Below, in pieces: positions 63,597 to 64,000 of a stretch of DNA of 64,000 bases. Location: NCBI GenBank assembly GCA_035569495.1, contig DATMMX010000047.1, positions 1 through 64,000 on the forward strand, read 5' to 3'. The notes beneath the pieces were generated by a model, which was not told the DNA's origin, searched no databases, and saw only the letters and a program-made list of their open reading frames with translations. The stretch's first letter is position 1, and the number at the start of each line of letters is the position of its first letter. This DNA comes from DASRDZ01 sp035569495. Lineage in GTDB: Bacteria; Chloroflexota; Dormibacteria; Aeolococcales; Aeolococcaceae. A program made the translations under genes and the position numbers.

Positions 63597-64000
63597 TCAG
63601 CGGCCCGGAGCGGCTCCGACCGGGGGCGGCTCGGCCGGCGTGCCGTTGCTGACCCCGCCGCCGCCGCGGACCGCGCGCTCGACCCGCTCGCCGAGGGTGG
63701 CGTCGACGTTCCTCCAGTACTGGAAGACGCGCGCCAGCGTCGCCTCGGCGACGCCCTTGCGGGCGTGGCCGGCGATGTTGCTGACCAGCCGGTCACGAGC
63801 GGCGTCGTCGAGCACCTGGGTGACCTGGGTGCGCGCCTGCACGAAGTCGTCGTCCTCGCTGTGCTTCTCGTACGCGGCGCGGACGATCTCGCCCGCCGCG
63901 TACCACGACGGGTCGGCGCCGAAGAGGTCGGGCCGCGCGACGGGGCCGCCGTAGGCGTTGGGCGCGTAGGTGGGGTCACCGGGGTTGTCGTAGCGCATCG
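63597..64000 (-). CDS. Catalase, C-terminal part (truncated by window edge)
   Basis: The visible 133 codons match the end of a monofunctional haem catalase: YAPNAYGGPVARPDLFG, DDDFVQARTQVTQVLDDAARDRLVSNIAGHARKG and VFQYWRNVDATLGERVERAVRG correspond to the family's PN.(F/Y)GGP, DDF.QA......M....R..L..N...H......I.....YW.......G..V. The catalytic and haem-binding regions lie beyond the window, so activity cannot be judged. A Pro/Gly-rich tail follows. The leftmost ATG (63998) is internal, not a true start. Confidence 0.85.
   Translation of the reverse strand, partial: MRYDNPGDPTYAPNAYGGPVARPDLFGADPSWYAAGEIVRAAYEKHSEDDDFVQARTQVTQVLDDAARDRLVSNIAGHARKGVAEATLARVFQYWRNVDATLGERVERAVRGGGGVSNGTPAEPPPVGAAPGR

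Overview
The window is a high-GC chromosomal segment with tightly packed genes. Many neighbours share 4-base ATGA or GTGA stop/start overlaps. It carries an Mca/MshB-like LmbE deacetylase, an F420-type luciferase-like oxidoreductase, GYWxV/GD-repeat secreted proteins, an RsbR-S-T stressosome and a Zur/ArsR zinc circuit. Together these point to a soil-type Terrabacteria lineage (Actinomycetota, or Dormibacterota/Chloroflexota relatives). No rRNA, tRNA or other phylogenetic marker is present, so this placement is inference.

Layout. 0-5.6 kb: rhomboid protease, class A penicillin-binding protein, a 51-residue membrane protein and an AAA+ ATPase. 5.65-21.2 kb: a polymorphic-toxin locus, read on the minus strand. 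A GYWxV-repeat membrane-anchored protein is coupled to a 3236-residue secreted RHS/YD-repeat protein with a C-terminal toxin-like tip, then its likely immunity gene. Downstream lies a lower-GC trail of immunity-like genes and broken toxin pieces, including a zinc-ribbon protein, a SUKH-3 gene behind a frameshifted YwqJ-like deaminase, and an immunity-like gene with an in-frame amber codon. 21.4-26.4 kb: two bacterial PH-domain proteins, a membrane protein with a proline-rich partner, a FAH-family hydratase and an aldo/keto reductase.

26.4-27.5 kb: ArsR/SmtB regulator, His-rich protein and Fur/Zur regulator in one overlapping unit behind a palindromic operator. 27.6-29.5 kb: an ion-channel-like protein and an LmbE deacetylase. 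29.6-34.4 kb: a five-gene stressosome cassette (PAS-RsbR, RsbS, RsbT, a kinase-phosphatase fusion, and a hybrid histidine kinase with an Hpt domain). 34.4-37.2 kb: DUF2079 membrane protein, DUF2064 transferase and GT2 glycosyltransferase. 37.3-42.7 kb: a two-component pair, an aminotransferase, a membrane-fused molybdopterin oxidoreductase and an epimerase.

42.7-52.4 kb is a second zinc locus. A 40-bp AT-rich gap holding a Zur-like site separates a leftward run (CobW GTPase, WD40 protein, FAD oxidoreductase, LolD/FtsX-type ABC pair, SGNH lipoprotein) from a rightward zinc ABC importer (binding lipoprotein, ATPase, two permeases). The ArsR/Zur operon at 26 kb is the natural candidate regulator. 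52.4-64 kb: LLM oxidoreductase, PAS-LuxR and XRE-MEDS regulators, two secreted proteins, a two-component system followed by a MacB-like ABC exporter, a glyoxalase-fold protein and the C-terminal end of a catalase cut by the window edge.
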